DNA from: Chara braunii
Lineage: Eukaryota; Streptophyta; Charophyceae; Charales; Characeae
Assembly: GCA_003427395.1 (NCBI GenBank)
Contig: BFEA01000160.1
Coordinates: forward strand, 2,590,163 to 2,610,194
Direction: 5' to 3'
DNA length: 20,032 nucleotides
Part shown: positions 17,286-20,032 of the stretch, piece by piece
Position numbering within the stretch: the first letter of the stretch is position 1
Layout: every line of letters starts with the position of its first letter
The notes under the pieces: generated by a model
Database searches by the model: none
What the model saw: the letters and a program-made list of their open reading frames with translations, nothing else
What the model was told of the DNA's origin: nothing
Program-made: the position numbers and the translations under genes

Positions 17286-19019
17286 ATCCCAACTTGGTTG
17301 AATCGGACCACAATCATGTCAACTTCTATAAGAAGAGAGTTCCCATTGTGAGTATACCTTGTCTTTTTATTTTCTTATTCTTTTTATAAATTTTGAATGA
17401 CCTTGAGATATTAAATTCAAAACTATCCCATTGTGTTCGAGGGGTTCATGGATTCAAACTTTAATCAGTATTTAATTAGTTGAGGAATGCACAAATTTAC
17501 CTCACACTTAGAAAGTACCGAAATCTCAGCCCATTGCGCCTGCCTTGCTGGCAGGGCAGAAAAAAAAAAAAAAAAGTGAAAATATAGTAAAAGAAACGAG
17601 ATATGGTGTCCTTTGCAATTGATGTGCTGGCGTAATTCCCAACAGTTCAATTTTTATCTATTTGGTAGTGGTACCACCCTAAATTTGCCAAGCAGCGGTA
17701 ACACTTTGAGGCTCGACCAAATGAATTTTTTGATTTGACAAATTAGGTACGAGTGAACTGATGTTTGCCCAACAACTTATACCTTGAGGTGAACACCAAC
17801 CACTTCCCTCGAGGTACCTTGACGAAAATCAAAGTAGACTATCACTCACCCACAACAAACGAAAATGTTTATAGACTTTAGGTTCACACCCCATCACAAG
17901 CCAATAAAAGATCAACGAAACAAGACACAATTTATCATAATAAGAAAATACATTCCAGACATGTTGTTGCTCGTAGAGGCACAATATCGTTGCGCATTGA
18001 CAAACCCGACCACTAACGCTCAATCAGACCGAAGAAAGTCATAATATGATACTATCAAAGTCATGGTATATATTGTCAAACATAACAGCCTGGTGAAATG
18101 TAGGAAGAGAGGGAGAAGATAAAGGATGACACACAAAAGATTATAATAATCTATATATATATAGGTTACGAGATGTCCGATCGGAGACGTTTCCCAGTGT
18201 TGGGGCAAATACCTTGTCACGGGTATTCGCCTGTTTTTTTTAACATCGGATGCTGTTCGACTTTTTCTTGTTGAATTGAAGGGCTTGATGAAACCGACGT
18301 TTGTCAACAGTTTATTTAGACCTGACCCGTGACTTAGAGACTAAAAGTTTTCGAACTTTAGTCCGGACGAGTGTCGCGTCCGGAAGTAACAAATGTGAAT
18401 GGCAATGCTTCGCTTTTGTCGAAGCTGCAGGAACATGCGGACATGGGAACGTTAAACTTAGACCTATTCCACTGAAAACAATGTAGCAGCCGCGTGATTC
18501 AAGACCTAAGTAGGCTAAAAAGAGGGATGCGCCAAGCATGGGTCCTCAACGTAGAAGAAATGAGTCACTTATTTTATTGGGCCATGAGATTGGACTCTGC
18601 GACAGGGCCCGAAGCCGAACTTGCGGCTAAAGGGCTGCCTTACCGGGCCTACCGAGCTAAGCCCCAGCCGGTTCGATGGTGAGGCGATGACTATTTTGCT
18701 AGGTGAGGCAGGCAAGGCCTGCTGGGCCACAGGCGGATGACCTACTCGGCATTACAACCCTTCATATACGCGGGCAGCTCCCATATCAATGTGAAATAGG
18801 AGCTAGCCCAGTAGGTAACGTATCATCTTGACATACCGCAGATGAGGGGATCGAAGTCAGCAGGCCCACTTGGATAACTCCTTTTGGTGGAGCATCCCGC
18901 TTCCTATTTTTCTGACGCAGTCAATTTCGACCACGCGATCAACCAGATCGTGCGGCCGAAATCGCCCGCGCTGATCTGCATGGGCGCTGCACAAGGATGA
19001 CACGCATAAATCGACAAAA
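17286..19019. other. Unassigned region
   Basis: About 1.7 kb without a supported gene. It contains an A run after GCCTGCCTTGCTGGCAGGGCAG (about 17540-17575; GCCTGCC and GGCAGG form a small hairpin) and a TATA-like string at about 18150-18163. A moderately GC-rich part (18500-18990) carries open frames up to 75 codons without recognisable domains. Old degraded repeats are likely but were not identified. Confidence 0.45.
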
Positions 19020-19060
19020 GTTTAATAAATAAATAAATAAATAAATAAAAATAAAAAAAA
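19020..19060. repeat. (AAAT)n microsatellite
   Basis: About six AAAT units and an A run (19023-19060). It directly follows, in minus sense, the SINE-head candidate at 19062-19165, so it may be that element's 3' tail. Confidence 0.85.
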
Positions 19061-19061
19061 T

Positions 19062-19165
19062 TGAGTTCATCGGGACTCTAACTCGGGTCTGTACTTCAAC
19101 AGATCGGGGGGGGGTGTCCACGATGTGACTAATGATATGGTCGTTGGCATAGCCAATGACATTTA
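19062..19165 (-). mobile_element. Second candidate tRNA-derived SINE head with (ATTT)n tail
   Basis: The minus strand reads TTGGCTATGCCAACG (A-box-like), about 60 nt later GAGTTAGAGTCCCG (B-box-like; 9 of 11 fit to GGTTCGANNCC), and then the T/ATTT tract. The A to B box distance is long, as in class II tRNAs (Leu, Ser) or SINEs. A complete tRNA fold is not apparent. Confidence 0.38.
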
Positions 19166-19185
19166 GAATTTTAGACAAAAACAAA

Positions 19186-19581
19186 AAACAAAAAAAAACT
19201 AAGAGCTAAAAGTAAAGCGCCAAGTGGTGCGTTGGGAAGTGGTTGGGGACTTGTAGTCCCCAGAGAGTGTTGCACGCGCTGTCACGAACAGGCTGTCGTT
19301 TCAGGTAAGTTATTTTTGTTGTTTTTCTTCGATTGTTTTTTTAAAGATTTTGATTAAGATTGTTTTTAGATTTTTTTCCGTTTAGATTGCCCCATAGATG
19401 TCAAAGCAGCCGTTCGTTTTCACAAACAAACTACAAATCTCAAAAAAAATAAAAAAAAATAAATTGAAGTGGAAAAGTCAATTGCCATGTGGCGCATTCT
19501 GAATTGATGGGGATTTATAGTCCCTGTAAACAGTTGAAGGTGCCCGTTCAAAACGGGTGACCGTTTTCTGCTGCAAGGTAA
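19186..19581. repeat. Imperfect tandem duplication of about 265 bp ending in AGGTAAGT
   Basis: Unit 1 (about 19186-19311) and unit 2 (about 19446-19581) share an A-run start, an AAGTGGAAAA/TAAAAGTAAA region, TGTGGCGC/GTGGTGCG, GGGGA.TTRTAGTCCC (19246-19260 and 19509-19524) and the end AGGTAAGTT (19303 and 19576). The unit 1 end is followed by a T-rich stretch before unit 2. The end of unit 2 is directly joined to the R1-F start, TTCGCAGCCC. Confidence 0.7.
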
Positions 19582-19964
19582 GTTCGCAGCCCGTCAGGGT
19601 TGCGTTTCCCCCCGCTGAGATATTTCAACATCATTGAAATTTCAACATCGGTGGTCGTCGAGAGGGTGGGCATTTTAGGTTTTGGGGCCTTGCAAGGGCC
19701 AAGACCGCGTAGGACCGGTAGCTGCCCGTAGGAGGCCGAGGAAGTCGCAACCTTTTTCGAAATTGAAACGGCATGGGTCCACTTTTCTCCAATAGCAGGG
19801 CACCTCGAGTAGAACACTTACACGTATTCGAATACAACTTGTACCTTTCAATTCGGATTTCGAAAAGCAATAACTCTTGTATTCCAATAAAATTACTACA
19901 TTATTTTGGAGGTCAGCGCCTTCCCTTGTGCTCCCCACCATTGACATGCTGCATGCTGCATGCT

Positions 19965-20032
<68 letters not shown>
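19582..20032 (+). repeat. Dispersed repeat R1, copy F (cut by the window end)
   Basis: Starts GTTCGCAGCCCGTCAGGG, the same as R1-B, and lacks the nested foldback, so it gives the empty-site structure. It continues with GCTGCCCGTAGGAGGCCGAG, TGAAACGGCATGGG, TTCGGATTTCGAAAAG and AATAAAATTA, then block 1 (CAGCGCCTTCCCTTGTGCTCCCCACCA), three copies of GCATGCT and the (CT)n tract from 19970 to the last base. Block 2 lies outside the window. Minus-strand open frames across it are not conserved between R1 copies. Confidence 0.85.
19970..20032. repeat. (CT)n microsatellite of R1-F
   Basis: Uninterrupted CT tract of at least 63 bp that runs to the window edge, at the usual internal microsatellite position of the R1 family. 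Confidence 0.97.

Noticed and set aside
18301-18682. Overlapping open frames in the GC-richer region
   Set aside because: 60-75 codons, no recognisable motif, and open on both strands, as expected by chance in GC-richer DNA.

Overview
This window contains no intact cellular gene that I can recognise. It looks like an intergenic, transposon-dominated stretch of a large eukaryotic genome, most likely a land plant. Three things point that way: a decayed L1-type LINE with an APE-like endonuclease, an LTR-retrotransposon leader with a primer-binding site resembling the tRNA-Asp type common in plant Ty3/Gypsy elements, and abundant foldback elements and dinucleotide microsatellites. I cannot name the species. 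Bacterial features (operons, ribosome binding sites, CRISPR) are not expected and none were seen.

Layout. At 1-816 lies a dispersed repeat on the minus strand, here called R2, that ends in a (GA)n tract. It is joined head-to-head to the first copy of a second dispersed repeat, R1 (814-1333), which carries an internal (CT)n(CA)n microsatellite. A second R1 copy (1575-2637) contains a nested 356-bp foldback element. From about 3142 to 8530 a decayed LINE runs on the plus strand. Its ORF1 region is tandemly duplicated (about 1.28 kb per unit), followed by a basic linker with a 161-bp duplication, an endonuclease domain with LQETK and GDWN motifs, and a pre-reverse-transcriptase linker that stops just where the RT domain should begin. 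On the opposite strand, about 8749-11300, lies the 5' end of an LTR retrotransposon: a long LTR with a minisatellite of about 58 bp per unit, a TATA box, a PBS and a 46-codon gag start.

A third R1 copy (11555-12307) is followed by a second R2 copy on the plus strand (12353-13205). A shortened R1 copy (about 14058-14450) abuts a (GA)n tract and a perfect 58-bp TAGA/TA palindrome. From 15480 on there are two tRNA-like SINE-head candidates, a CGAAC-rich element with an AT-rich core (15850-16680), a further imperfect foldback (17148-17285), a tandem duplication of about 265 bp (about 19186-19578) and a fifth R1 copy that runs off the window end inside its (CT)n tract.

The parts do not form a pathway; their relations are evolutionary. 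The most unusual signal is the R1/R2 family. It is modular, has a microsatellite at a fixed internal position, begins with a small hairpin motif (TTCGCAGCCC...GGGYTGC) and ends in a splice-donor-like GGTAAGT. In one place the end of one module and the start of the next are directly adjacent. I do not recognise this family.
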